A stretch of 64,000 nt of DNA from Antedon bifida (lineage: Eukaryota; Echinodermata; Crinoidea; Comatulida; Antedonidae), in assembly GCA_963402885.1 (NCBI GenBank), contig OY727100.1, positions 6,125,501-6,189,500 of the forward strand, in the 5' to 3' direction. Numbering within the stretch: the stretch's first letter is position 1; every line of letters begins with the position of its first letter. Below the pieces are notes generated by a model, which worked only from the letters and a program-made list of their open reading frames with translations, was not told the DNA's origin and ran no database searches. Both the position numbers and the translations under genes were made by a program. Shown here in pieces: positions 10,710-25,900 of the stretch.

Positions 10710-13700
10710 ACTTAGTTTTGACGTACAGACATCGACCTAGTTTTGACGTACAGACATCGACCCCGTTTTTAAATACAGATATCGACTCCGCTTTTACGTA
10801 CAGACATCGACCTAGTCTTTACGTACCGACATCGACCTCGATTTTACATACAGACAACGACCCCGATTTTACGTACAGACATCGACCTAGTTTTGACGTA
10901 CAGATATCTACCCCGTTTTGACGTTCAGACATCGACACCAATTTTACGCAAAGACAACGACCCAGATTTCACGAATAGACATCGATCCCGTATTTACGTA
11001 AAGACATCGATCCCGTATTTACTTACAAACATCGACCTAGTTTCTACGTACAAACATCGACCCCGATTTAACGTACATACATCGACCCCGATTTTACGCA
11101 CATACATCGACTCGACCTATTTTACGTACAGACATCGACCCCGATTTTACTTACATACATCGACCCCGATTTTACGTACAGACATCGACCCCGATTTTAC
11201 GTACAGTCATCGACCCAGTTTTTACGTACAGACATCAACCTCTATTTTACGTACAGACATCGACCCCGATTTTACATAGTACATCGATGTCATCGACCCA
11301 GTTTTTACGTACAGACATCAACCTCGATTTTACGTACAGACATTAGGGAGGTTTCGCAACCTTACGAATACGATAACGAAAACGGATACGTCATACATTT
11401 GTGAAACTTTTGAGCTGATCCCCATTTCATATTCGTAAAGCGTATTCGTGTTGACGAATATCACCAGTCATATTCGTAACTACAAAACGAGTATAGTTTT
11501 TGATCTATTTTGCACATTTTGCATTTGAATTAGGAATGATTCATGATTATAATATAATTATAGATTTATTGAAAGTAATTTACTAAAGTAATTTACTAAA
11601 ATGCCAGATCAATTTAGATAAATAGCAGTTTTTAAAGTCCTCACTCGCTCCCCAGTTACGCTAGGCCTAGGCAGCCAAGCACCAAGCAACACGTACCTGC
11701 GCTTCGCTCAAATTTACCGCAGTCATATTTTGGACGCGCCTCGATATTTCGTTGCCATGCGAAACAGATTTTTTGATGGCTTACGAAAACGAATACGTGT
11801 GCGTGACGTATCTGTTTTCGTTATCGTATTCGTAAGATTGCGAAACCTCTCTATTGACCCCGATTTTACGTACATACATCGACTCATATTTTACATACAG
11901 ACAACGACCCCGATTTTACGTACAGACATCGACCTAGTTTTGACGTACAGATATCTACTAACTCCGTTTTGACGTACAGACATCGACACCAATTTTACGC
12001 AAAGACAACGACCCCGATTTCACGAATAGACATCGATCCTGTATTTACGTACAAACATCGACCCCGATTTAACGTACATACATCGACCCCGATTTTACGT
12101 ACATACATCGACTCGACCTATTTTACATACAGACATCGACCCCGATTTTACGTACAGACATCAACCTCTATTTTACGTATAGACATCGACTCCTATTTTA
12201 CGTACAGACATCGACCCCGATTTTACGTACAGACATCGATCCCGTATTTACGTACAGACATCGATCCTGTATTTACTTACAGACATCGACCTAGTTTCTA
12301 CGTACAAACATCGACCCCGATTTAACGTACATACATCGACCCCGATTTTACGTACATACATCGACTCGACCTATTTTACGTACAGACATCGACCCCGGTT
12401 TTACGTACAGACATCGACCCCGATTTTACGTACATACATCTACCCCAATTTTACGTACATACATCGACCCGATTTTACGTACAGTCATCGACCCAGTTTT
12501 TACGTACAGACATCGACCCCGATTTTCCGTACAGGCATCGACTCCGATTTAATGTACAAACATCGATCCCAATTTTATGTACACACATCGACCCCGATTT
12601 TACGTACATACATCGACCCCGATTTTACGTAGAGACATCGACCCCGATTTTATGTACAGACATCGACCACGATTTTACGTACCGACATCGACCCCGTTTT
12701 TACGTACAGATATCGACCACGTTTTTACGTACCGACATCGACCCCGTTTTTACATACAGACATCGACCTAGTTTTTACGTACAGACATCAACCTCTATTT
12801 TACGTACAGACATCGACCCCGATTTTACATACATACATCGACTCCTAATTTACGTACAGACATCGACCACGATTTTACGTACATACATCGACCCCGATTT
12901 TACGTACAGACATCGACCCCGATTTTACGTACATACATCGACCCGATATTGCGTACAGTCATCGACCCAGTTTTTACGTACAGACATCAACCTCGATTTT
13001 ACGTACAAACATCGACCTAGTTTCTACGTACAAACATCGACCCCGATTTAACGTACATACATCGACCCCGATTTTACGCACATACATCGACTCGACCTAT
13101 TTTACGTACAGACATCGACTCCTATTTTACGTACAGACATCGACCCCAATTTTACGTACATACATCGACCCCGATTTTACGTACAGACATCGACCCCGAT
13201 TTTACGTACATACATCGACCCGATATTACGTACAATCATCGACCCAGTTTTTACGTACAGACATCAACCTCGATTTTACGTACAGACATTGACCCCGATT
13301 TTACGTACATACATCGACTCATATTTTACATACAGACAACGACCCCGATTTTACGTACAGACATCGACCTAGTTTTGACGTACAGATATCTACTCCGTTT
13401 TGACGTACAGACATCGACACCAATTTTACGCAAAGACAACGACCCCGATTTCACGAATAGACATCGATCCTGTATTTACGTACAAACATCGACCCCGATT
13501 TAACGTACATACATCGACCCCGATTTTACGTACATACATCGACTCGACCTATTTTACATACAGACATCGACCCCGATTTTACGTACAGACATCAACCTCT
13601 ATTTTACGTATAGACATCGACTCCTATTTTACGTACAGACATCGACCCCGATTTTACGTACAGACATCGATCCCGTATTTACGTACAGACATCGATCCTG

Positions 13701-13847
13701 TATTTACTTACAGACATCGACCTAGTTTCTACGTACAAACATCGACCCCGATTTAACGTACATACATCGACCACGATTTTACGTACATACATCGACTCGA
13801 CCTATTTTACGTACAGACATCGACCCCGGTTTTACGTACAGACATCG
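10710..13847. repeat. 3138-bp higher-order unit, first copy
   Basis: Everything I compared from about 10710 recurs 3138 bp downstream, including the 508-bp element (11345 and 14483), the irregular ACATAGTACATCGATGTCAT junction near 11275, and the runs starting at 11969, 12577 and 13400. The left limit is set by divergence just upstream of ACATCGACTTAG near 10710 versus 13848. Confidence 0.85.
11345..11852. mobile_element. 508-bp non-autonomous DNA transposon (MITE-like), first copy
   Basis: Inverted termini run about 46 bp. The left begins AGGGAGGTTTCGCAACCTTA and the right, read inward, begins AGAGAGGTTTCGCAATCTTA; both continue with CGAATACGATAACGAAAAC and TACGTCA. ATT flanks both sides (11342-11344, 11853-11855). 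The same repeat context without the element reads CAGACATTGACCCCG near 13284 and 22476, so the ATT duplication and exact ends are established from empty sites. The interior is unrelated to the satellite, includes a CTAGGCCTAGG motif and has no transposase. A 3-bp duplication occurs in PIF/Harbinger elements, though their usual target is TWA, so I leave the superfamily open. Confidence 0.85.
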
Positions 13848-16800
13848 ACTTAGTTTTGACGTACAGACATCGACCTAGTTTTGACGTACAGACATCGACC
13901 CCGTTTTTAAATACAGATATCGACTCCGCTTTTACGTACAGACATCGACCTAGTCTTTACGTACCGACATCGACCTCGATTTTACATACAGACAACGACC
14001 CCGATTTTACGTACAGACATCGACCTAGTTTTGACGTACAGATATCTACCCCGTTTTGACGTTCAGACATCGACACCAATTTTACGCAAAGACAACGACC
14101 CAGATTTCACGAATAGACATCGATCCCGTATTTACGTAAAGACATCGATCCCGTATTTACTTACAAACATCGACCTAGTTTCTACGTACAAACATCGACC
14201 CCGATTTAACGTACATACATCGACCCCGATTTTACGCACATACATCGACTCGACCTATTTTACGTACAGACATCGACCCCGATTTTACTTACATACATCG
14301 ACCCCGATTTTACGTACAGACATCGACCCCGATTTTACGTACAGTCATCGACCCAGTTTTTACGTACAGACATCAACCTCTATTTTACGTACAGACATCG
14401 ACCCCGATTTTACATAGTACATCGATGTCATCGACCCAGTTTTTACGTACAGACATCAACCTCGATTTTACGTACAGACATTAGGGAGGTTTCGCAACCT
14501 TACGAATACGATAACGAAAACGGATACGTCATACATTTGTGAAACTTTTGAGCTGATCCCCATTTCATATTCGTAAAGCGTATTCGTGTTGACGAATATC
14601 ACCAGTCATATTCGTAACTACAAAACGAGTATAGTTTTTGATCTATTTTGCACATTTTGCATTTGAATTAGGAATGATTCATGATTATAATATAATTATA
14701 GATTTATTGAAAGTAATTTACTAAAGTAATTTACTAAAATGCCAGATCAATTTAGATAAATAGCAGTTTTTAAAGTCCTCACTCGCTCCCCAGTTACGCT
14801 AGGCCTAGGCAGCCAAGCACCAAGCAACACGTACCTGCGCTTCGCTCAAATTTACCGCAGTCATATTTTGGACGCGCCTCGATATTTCGTTGCCATGCGA
14901 AACAGATTTTTTGATGGCTTACGAAAACGAATACGTGTGCGTGACGTATCTGTTTTCGTTATCGTATTCGTAAGATTGCGAAACCTCTCTATTGACCCCG
15001 ATTTTACGTACATACATCGACTCATATTTTACATACAGACAACGACCCCGATTTTACGTACAGACATCGACCTAGTTTTGACGTACAGATATCTACTAAC
15101 TCCGTTTTGACGTACAGACATCGACACCAATTTTACGCAAAGACAACGACCCCGATTTCACGAATAGACATCGATCCTGTATTTACGTACAAACATCGAC
15201 CCCGATTTAACGTACATACATCGACCCCGATTTTACGTACATACATCGACTCGACCTATTTTACATACAGACATCGACCCCGATTTTACGTACAGACATC
15301 AACCTCTATTTTACGTATAGACATCGACTCCTATTTTACGTACAGACATCGACCCCGATTTTACGTACAGACATCGATCCCGTATTTACGTACAGACATC
15401 GATCCTGTATTTACTTACAGACATCGACCTAGTTTCTACGTACAAACATCGACCCCGATTTAACGTACATACATCGACCCCGATTTTACGTACATACATC
15501 GACTCGACCTATTTTACGTACAGACATCGACCCCGGTTTTACGTACAGACATCGACCCCGATTTTACGTACATACATCTACCCCAATTTTACGTACATAC
15601 ATCGACCCGATTTTACGTACAGTCATCGACCCAGTTTTTACGTACAGACATCGACCCCGATTTTCCGTACAGGCATCGACTCCGATTTAATGTACAAACA
15701 TCGATCCCAATTTTATGTACACACATCGACCCCGATTTTACGTACATACATCGACCCCGATTTTACGTAGAGACATCGACCCCGATTTTATGTACAGACA
15801 TCGACCACGATTTTACGTACCGACATCGACCCCGTTTTTACGTACAGATATCGACCACGTTTTTACGTACCGACATCGACCCCGTTTTTACATACAGACA
15901 TCGACCTAGTTTTTACGTACAGACATCAACCTCTATTTTACGTACAGACATCGACCCCGATTTTACATACATACATCGACTCCTAATTTACGTACAGACA
16001 TCGACCACGATTTTACGTACATACATCGACCCCGATTTTACGTACAGACATCGACCCCGATTTTACGTACATACATCGACCCGATATTGCGTACAGTCAT
16101 CGACCCAGTTTTTACGTACAGACATCAACCTCGATTTTACGTACAAACATCGACCTAGTTTCTACGTACAAACATCGACCCCGATTTAACGTACATACAT
16201 CGACCCCGATTTTACGCACATACATCGACTCGACCTATTTTACGTACAGACATCGACTCCTATTTTACGTACAGACATCGACCCCAATTTTACGTACATA
16301 CATCGACCCCGATTTTACGTACAGACATCGACCCCGATTTTACGTACATACATCGACCCGATATTACGTACAATCATCGACCCAGTTTTTACGTACAGAC
16401 ATCAACCTCGATTTTACGTACAGACATTGACCCCGATTTTACGTACATACATCGACTCATATTTTACATACAGACAACGACCCCGATTTTACGTACAGAC
16501 ATCGACCTAGTTTTGACGTACAGATATCTACTCCGTTTTGACGTACAGACATCGACACCAATTTTACGCAAAGACAACGACCCCGATTTCACGAATAGAC
16601 ATCGATCCTGTATTTACGTACAAACATCGACCCCGATTTAATGTACATACATCGACCCCGATTTTACGTACATACATCGACTCGACCTATTTTACATACA
16701 GACATCGACCCCGATTTTACGTACAGACATCAACCTCTATTTTACATATAGACATCGACTCCTATTTTACGTACAGACATCGACCCCGATTTTACGTACA

Positions 16801-16985
16801 GACATCGATCACGTATTTACGTACAGACATCGATCCCGTATTTACTTACAGACATCGACCTAGTTTCTACGTACAAACATCGACCCCGATTTAACGTACA
16901 TACATCGACCCCGATTTTAAGTACGTACATCGACTCGACCTATTTTACGTACAGACATCGACCCCGGTTTTACGTACAGACATCG
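13848..16985. repeat. 3138-bp higher-order unit, second copy
   Basis: Tandem second copy of the preceding unit. By eye it matches up to about 16637, where GATTTAACGTACAT becomes GATTTAATGTACAT and further differences follow. The last part therefore belongs to a related but different higher-order type, like those at 18093 and 20603. Such close identity points to very recent duplication or to an assembly duplication. Confidence 0.75.
14483..14990. mobile_element. 508-bp non-autonomous DNA transposon (MITE-like), second copy
   Basis: Same length and apparently same sequence as the element at 11345, offset by exactly 3138 bp and with the same ATT flanks and satellite context. It arose by duplication of the surrounding higher-order unit, not by a second insertion. 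Confidence 0.85.
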
Positions 16986-19900
16986 ACCCCGATTTTACGT
17001 ACATACATCTACCCCAATTTTACGTACATACATCGACCCGATTATACGTACAGTCATCGACCCAGTTTTTACGTACAGACATCGACCCCGATTTTCCGTA
17101 CAGGCATCGACTCCGATTTAATGTACAAACATCGATCCCAATTTTATGTACACACATCGACCCGATTTTACGTACAGTCATCGACCCAGTTTTTACGTAC
17201 AGACATCGACCCCGATTTTCCGTACAGGCATCGACTCCGATTTAATGTACAAACATCGATCCCAATTTTATGTACACACATCGACCCCGATTTTACGTAC
17301 ATACATCGACCCCGATTTTACGTAGAGACATCGACCCCGATTTTATGTAAAGACATCGACCACGATTTTACGTACCGACATCGACCCCGTTTTTACGTAC
17401 AGACATCGACCACGTTTTTACGTACCGACATCGACCCCGTTTTTACATACAGACATCGACCTAGTTTTTACGTACAGACATCAACCTCTATTTTACGTAC
17501 AGACATCGACCCCGATTTTACATACATACATCGACTCCTAATTTACGTACAGACATCGACCACGATTTTACGTACATACATCGACCCCGATTTTACGTAC
17601 AGACATCGACCCCGATTTTACGTACATACATCGACCCGATATTGCGTACAGTCATCGACCCAGTTTTTACGTACAGACATCAACCTCGATTTTACGTACA
17701 AACATCGACCTAGTTTCTACGTACAAACATCGACCCCGATTTAACGTACATACATCGACCCCGATTTTACGCACATACATCGACTCGACCTATTTTACGT
17801 ACAGACATCGACTCCTATTTTACGTACAGACATCGACCCCAATTTTACGTACATACATCGACCCCGATTTTACGTACAGACATCGACGCCGATTTTACGT
17901 ACATACATCGACCCGATATTACGTACAGTCATCGACCCAGTTTTTACGTACAGACATCAACCTCGATTTTACGTACAGATATTGACCCCGATTTTACGTA
18001 CATACATCGACTCATATTTTACATACAGACAACGACACCGATTTTACGTACAGACATCGACCTAGTTTTGACGTACAGATATCTACTCCGTTTTGACGTA
18101 CAGACATCGACACCAATTTTACGCAAAGACAACGACCCCGATTTCACGAATAGACTTCGATCCTGTATTTACGTACAAACATCGACCCCGATTTAATGTA
18201 CATACATCGACCCCGATTTTACGTACATACATCGACTCGACCTATTTTACATACAGACATCGACCCCGATTTTACGTACAGACATCAACCTCTATTTTAC
18301 ATATAGACATCGACTCCTATTTTACGTACAGACATCGACCCCGATTTTACGTACAGACATCGATCCCGTATTTACGTACAGACATCGATCCCGTATTTAC
18401 TTACAGACATCGACCTAGTTTCTACGTACAAACATCGACCCCGGATTTACGTACAGATATCGACCCCGATTTTACGTACATACATCTACCCCAATTTTAC
18501 GTACATACATCGACCCGATTTTACGTACAGTCATCGACCCAGTTTTTACGTACAGACATCGACCCCGATTTTCCGTACAGGCATCGACTCCGATTTAATG
18601 TACAAACATCGATCCCAATTTTATGTACACATATCGACCCCGATTTTACGTACATACATCGACCCCGATTTTACGTAGAGACATCGACCCCGATTTTATG
18701 TACAGACATCGACCACGATTTTACGTACCGACATCGACCCCGTTTTTACGTACAGACATCGACCACGTCTTTACGTACCGACATCGACCCCGTTTTTACA
18801 TACAGACATCGACCTAGTTTTTACATACATACATCGACCTCGATTTTACGTACATACATCGACCTCTATTTTACGTACATACATCGACCCCGATTTTACG
18901 TACATACATCAACCTCGATTTTACGTACAGACATCGACCCCGATTTTACGAACATACATCGACCTAGATTTTACGTACAGACATCGACCACGTCTTTACG
19001 TACCGACATCGACCCCGTTTTTACATACAGACATCGACCTAGTTTTTACATACAAACATCGACCTCGATTTTACGTACATACATCGACCTCTATTTTACG
19101 TACATACATCGACCTCTATTTTACGTACATACATCGACCCAGATTTTACGTACATACATCAACCTCAATTTTACGTACAGACATCGACCGCGATTTTACG
19201 TACATACATCAACCTAGATTTTAGGTACAGACATCGACCCTGATTTTACATACACACATCGACTTAGTTTTGACGTACAGACATCGACCTAGTTTTGACG
19301 TACAGACATCGACCCCGTTTTTAAATACAGATATCGACTCCGCTTTTACGTACAGACATCGACCTAGTCTTTACGTACCGACATCGACCTCGATTTTACA
19401 TACAGACAACGACCCCGATTTTACGTACAGACATCGACCTAGTTTTGACGTACAGATATCTACCCCGTTTTGACGTTCAGACATCGACACCAATTTTACG
19501 CAAAGACAACGACCCAGATTTCACGAATAGACATCGATCCCGTATTTACGTAAAGACATCGATCCCGTATTTACTTACAAACATCGACCTAGTTTCTACG
19601 TACAAACATCGACCCCGATTTAACGTACATACATCGACCCCGATTTTACGCACATACATCGACTCGACCTATTTTACGTACAGACATCGACCCCGATTTA
19701 ACGTACATACATCGACCCCGATTTTACGTACATACATCGACTCGACCTATTTTACATACAGACATCGACCCCGATTTTACGTACAGACATCAACCTCTAT
19801 TTTACGTATAGACATCGACTCCTATTTTACGTACAGACATCGACCCCGATTTTACGTACAGACATCAATCCCGTATTTACGTACAGACATCGATCCTGTA

Positions 19901-22900
19901 TTTACTTACAGACATCGACCTAGTTTCTACGTACAAACATCGACCCTGATTTAACGTACATACATCGACCCCGATTTTACGTACATACATCGACTCGACC
20001 TATTTTACGTACAGACATCGACCCCGGTTTTACGTACAGACATCGATCCCGATTTTACGTACATACATCTACCCCAATTTTACGTACATACATCGACCCG
20101 ATTTTACGTACAGTCATCGACCCAGTTTTTACGTACAGACATCGACCCCGATTTTCCGTACAGGCATCGACTCCGATTTAATGTACAAACATCGATCCCA
20201 ATTTTATGTACACACATCGACCCCGATTTTACGTACATACATCGACCCCGATTTTACGTAGAGACATCGACCCCAATTTTATGTACAGACATCGACCACG
20301 ATTTTACGTACCGACATCGACCCCGTTTTTACGTACAGACATCGACCACGTTTTTACGTACCGACATCGACCCCGTTTTTAAATACAGACATCGACCTAG
20401 TTTTTACGTACAGACATCAACCTCTATTTTACGTACAGACATCGACCCCGATTTTACATACATACATCGACTCCTAATTTACGTACAGACATTGACCCCG
20501 ATTTTACGTACATACATCGACTCATATTTTACATACAGACAACGACCCCGATTTTACGTACAGACATCGACCTAGTTTTGACGTACAGATATCTACTCCG
20601 TTTTGACGTACAGACATCGACACCAATTTTACGCAAAGACAACGACCCCGATTTCAAGAATAGACATCGATCCTGTATTTACGTACAAACATCGACCCCG
20701 ATTTAATGTACATACATCGACCCCGATTTTACGTACATACATCGACTCGACCTATTTTACATACAGACATCGACCCCGATTTTACGTACAGACATCAACC
20801 TCTATTTTACATATAGACATCGACTCCTATTTTACGTACAGACATCGACCCCGATTTTACGTACAGACATCGATCCCGTATTTACGTACAGACATCGATC
20901 CCGTATTTACTTACAGACATCGACCTAGTTTCTACGTACAAACATCGACCCCGATTTAACGTACATACATCGACCCCGATTTTAAGTACGTACATCGACT
21001 CGACCTATTTTACGTACAGACATCGACCTCGGTTTTACGTACAGACATCGACCCCGATTTTACGTACATACATCTACCCCAATTTTACGTACATACATCG
21101 ACCCGATTTTACGTACAGTCATCGACCCAGTTTTTACGTACAGACATCGACCCCGATTTTCCGTACAGGCATCGACTCCGAATTAATGTACAAACATCGA
21201 TCCCAATTTTATGTACACACATCGACCCCGATTTTACGTACATACATCGACCCCGATTTTACGTAGAGACATCGACCCCGATTTTATGTACAGACATCGA
21301 CCACGATTTTACGTACCGACATCGACCCCGTCTTTACGTACAGACATCGACCACGTCTTTACGTACCGACATCGACCCCGTTTTTACATACAGACATCGA
21401 CCTAGTTTTTACATACATACATCGACCTCGATTTTACGTACATACATCGACCTCTATTTTACGTACATACATCGACCCCGATTTTACGTACATACATCAA
21501 CCTCGATTTTACGTACAGATGTCGACCCCGATTTTACGAACATACATCGACCTAGATTTTACGTACAGACATCGACCACGTCTTTACGTACCGACATCGA
21601 CCCCGTTTTTACATACAGACATCGACCTAGTTTTTACATACATACATCGACCTCGATTTTACGTACATACATCGAACTCTATTTTACGTACATACATCGA
21701 CCTCTATTTTACGTACATACATCGACCCAGATTTTACGTACATACATCAACCGCAATTTTACGTACAGACATCGACCCCGATTTTACGTACATACATCGA
21801 CCTAGATTTTAGGTACAGACATCGACCCTGATTTTACATACACACATCGACTTAGTTTTGACGTACAGACATCGACCTAGTTTTGACGTACAGACATCGA
21901 CCCCGTTTTTAAATACAGATATCGACTCCGCTTTTACGTACAGACATCGACCTAGTCTTTACGTACCGACATCGACCTCGATTTTACATACAGACAACGA
22001 CCCCGATTTTACGTACAGACATCGACCTAGTTTTGACGTACAGATATCTACCCCGTTTTGACGTTCAGACATCGACACCAATTTTACGCAAAGACAACGA
22101 CCCAGATTTCACGAATAGACATCGATCCCGTATTTACGTAAAGACATCGATCCCGTATTTACTTACAAACATCGACCTAGTTTCTACGTACAAACATCGA
22201 CCCCGATTTAACGTACATACATCGACCCCGATTTTACGCACATACATCGACTCGACCTATTTTACGTACAGACATCGACCCCGATTTTACTTACATACAT
22301 CGACCCCGATTTTACGTACAGACATCGACCCCGATTTTACGTAGTCATCGACCCAGTTTTTACGTACAGACATCAACCTCTATTTTACGTACAGACATCG
22401 ACCCCGATTTTACATAGTACATCGATGTCATCGACCCAGTTTTTACGTACAGACATCAACCTCGATTTTACGTACAGACATTGACCCCGATTTTACGTAC
22501 ATACATCGACTCATATTTTACATACAGACAACGACCCCGATTTTACGTACAGACATCGACCTAGTTTTGACGTACAGATATCTACTAACTCCGTTTTGAC
22601 GTACAGACATCGACACCAATTTTACGCAAAGACAACGACCCCGATTTCACGAATAGACATCGATCCTGTATTTACGTACAAACATCGACCCCGATTTAAC
22701 GTACATACATCGACCCCGATTTTACGTACATACATCGACTCGACCTATTTTACATACAGACATCGACCCCGATTTTACGTACAGACATCAACCTCTATTT
22801 TACGTATAGACATCGACTCCTATTTTACGTACAGACATCGACCCCGATTTTACGTACAGACATCGATCCCGTATTTACGTACAGACATCGATCCTGTATT

Positions 22901-25900
22901 TACTTACAGACATCGACCTAGTTTCTACGTACAAACATCGACCCCGATTTAACGTACATACATCGACCCCGATTTTACGTACATACATCGACTCGACCTA
23001 TTTTACGTACAGACATCGACCCCGGTTTTACGTACAGACATCGACCCCGATTTTACGTACATACATCTACCCCAATTTTACGTACATACATCGACCTGAT
23101 TTTACGTACAGTCATCGACCCAGTTTTTACGTACAGACATCGACCCCGATTTTCCGTACAGGCATCGACTCCGATTTAATGTACAAACATCGATCCCAAT
23201 TTTATGTACACACATCGACCCCGATTTTACGTACATACATCGACCCCGATTTTACGTAGAGACATCGACCCCGATTTTATGTACAGACATCGACCACGAT
23301 TTTACGTACCAACATCGACCCCGTTTTTACGTACAGACATCGACCACGTTTTTACGTACCGACATCGACCCCGTTTTTACATACAGACATCGACCTAGTT
23401 TTTACGTACAGACATCAACCTCTATTTTACGTACAGACATCGACCCCGATTTTACATACATACATCGACTCCTAATTTACGTACAGACATCGACCACGAT
23501 TTTACGTACATACATCGACCCCGATTTTACGTACAGACATCGACCCCGATTTTACGTACATACATCGACCCGATATTGCGTACAGTCATCGACCAAGTTT
23601 TTACGTACAGACATCAACCTCGATTTTACGTACAAACATCGACCTAGTTTCTACGTACAAACATCGACCCCGATTTAACGTACATACATCGACCCCGATT
23701 TTACGCACATACATCGACTCGACCTATTTTACGTACAGACATCGACTCCTATTTTACGTACAGACATCGACCCCAATTTTACGTACATACATCGACCCCG
23801 ATTTTACGTACAGACATCGACCCCGATTTTACGTACATACATCGACCCGATATTACGTACAGTCATCGACCCAGTTTTTACGTACAGACATCAACCTCGA
23901 TTTTACGTACAGACATTGACCCCGATTTTACGTACATACATCGACTCATATTTTACATACAGACAACGACCCCGATTTTACGTACAGACATCGACCTAGT
24001 TTTGACGTACAGATATCTACTCCGTTTTGACGTACAGACATCGACACCAATTTTACGCAAAGACAACGACCCCGATTTCACGAATAGACATCGATCCTGT
24101 ATTTACGTACAAACATCGACCCCGATTTAATGTACATACATCGACCCCGATTTTACGTACATACATCGACTCGACCTATTTTACATACAGACATCGACCC
24201 CGATTTTACGTACAGACATCAACCTCTATTTTACATATAGACATCGATTCCTATTTTACGTACAGACATCGACCCCGATTTTACGTACAGACATCGATCC
24301 CGTATTTACGTACAGACATCGATCCCGTATTTACTTACAGACATCGACCTAGTTTCTACGTACAAACATCGACCCCGATTTAACGTACATACATCGACCC
24401 CGATTTTAAGTACGTACATCGACTCGACCTATTTTACGTACAGACATCGACCCCGGTTTTACGTACAGACATCGACCCCGATTTTACGTACATACATCTA
24501 CCCCAATTTTACGTACATACATCGACCCGATTTTACGTACAGTCATCGACCCAGTTTTTACGTACAGACATCGACCCCGATTTTCCGTACAGGCATCGAC
24601 TCCGATTTAATGTACATACATCGACCCCGATTTTACGTACATACATCGAATCGACCTATTTTACATACAGACATCGACCCCGATTTTACGTACAGACATC
24701 AACCTCTATTTTACATATAGACATCGACTCCTATTTTACGTACAGACATCGACCCCGATTTTACGTACAGACATCGATCCCGTATTTACGTACAGACATC
24801 GATCCCGTATTTACTTACAGACATCGACCTAGTTTCTACGTACAAACATCGACCCCGATTTAACGTACATACAACCACCCAGATTTTAAGTACGTACATC
24901 GACTCGACCTATTTTACGTACAGACATCGACCCCGGTTTTACGTACAGACATCGACCCCGATTTTACGTACATACATCTACCCCAATTTTACGTACATAC
25001 ATCGACCCGATTTTCCGTACAGGCATCGACTCCGATTTAATGTACAAACATCGATCCCAATTTTATGTACACACATCGACCCCGATTTTACGTACATACA
25101 TCTACCCAAATTTTACGTACATACATCGACCCGATTTTACGTACAGTCATCGACCCAGTTTTTACGTACAGACATCGACCCCGATTTTCCGTACAGGTAT
25201 CGACTCCGATTTAATGTACAAACATCGATCCCAATTTTATGTACACACATCGACCCCGATTTTACGTACATACATCGACCCCGATTTTACGTAGAGACAT
25301 CGACCCCGATTTTATGTACCGACATCGACCCCGTTTTTACGTACAGACATCGACCACGTTTTTACGTACCGACATCGACCCCGTTTTTACATACAGACAT
25401 CGACCTAGTTTTTACGTACAGACATCAACCTCTATTTTACGTACAGACATCGACCCCGATTTTACATACATACATCGACTCCTAATTTACGTACAGACAT
25501 CGACCACGATTTTACGTACATACATCGACCCCGATTTTACGTACAGACATCGACCCCGATTTTACGTACATACATCGACCCGATATTGCGTACAGTCATC
25601 GACCCAGTTTTTACGTACAGACATCAACCTCGATTTTACGTACAAACATCGACCTAGTTTCTACGTACAAACATCGACCCCGATTTAACGTACATACATC
25701 GACCCCGATTTTACGCACATACATCGACTCGACCTATTTTACGTACAGACATCGACTCCTATTTTACGTACAGACATCGACCCCAATTTTACGTACATAC
25801 ATCGACACCGATTTTACGTACAGACATCGACCCCGATTTTACGTACATACATCGACCCGATATTACGTACAGTCATCGACCCAGTTTTACGTACAGACAT

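Noticed and set aside
17121-19217. Long plus-strand open frames (207 and 374 codons) as genuine proteins
   Set aside because: They translate the 25-bp repeat unit in cycling frames. Their starts and ends are set by random variants, and identical ones recur with every higher-order copy. No conserved start, signal or non-repeat domain is present.
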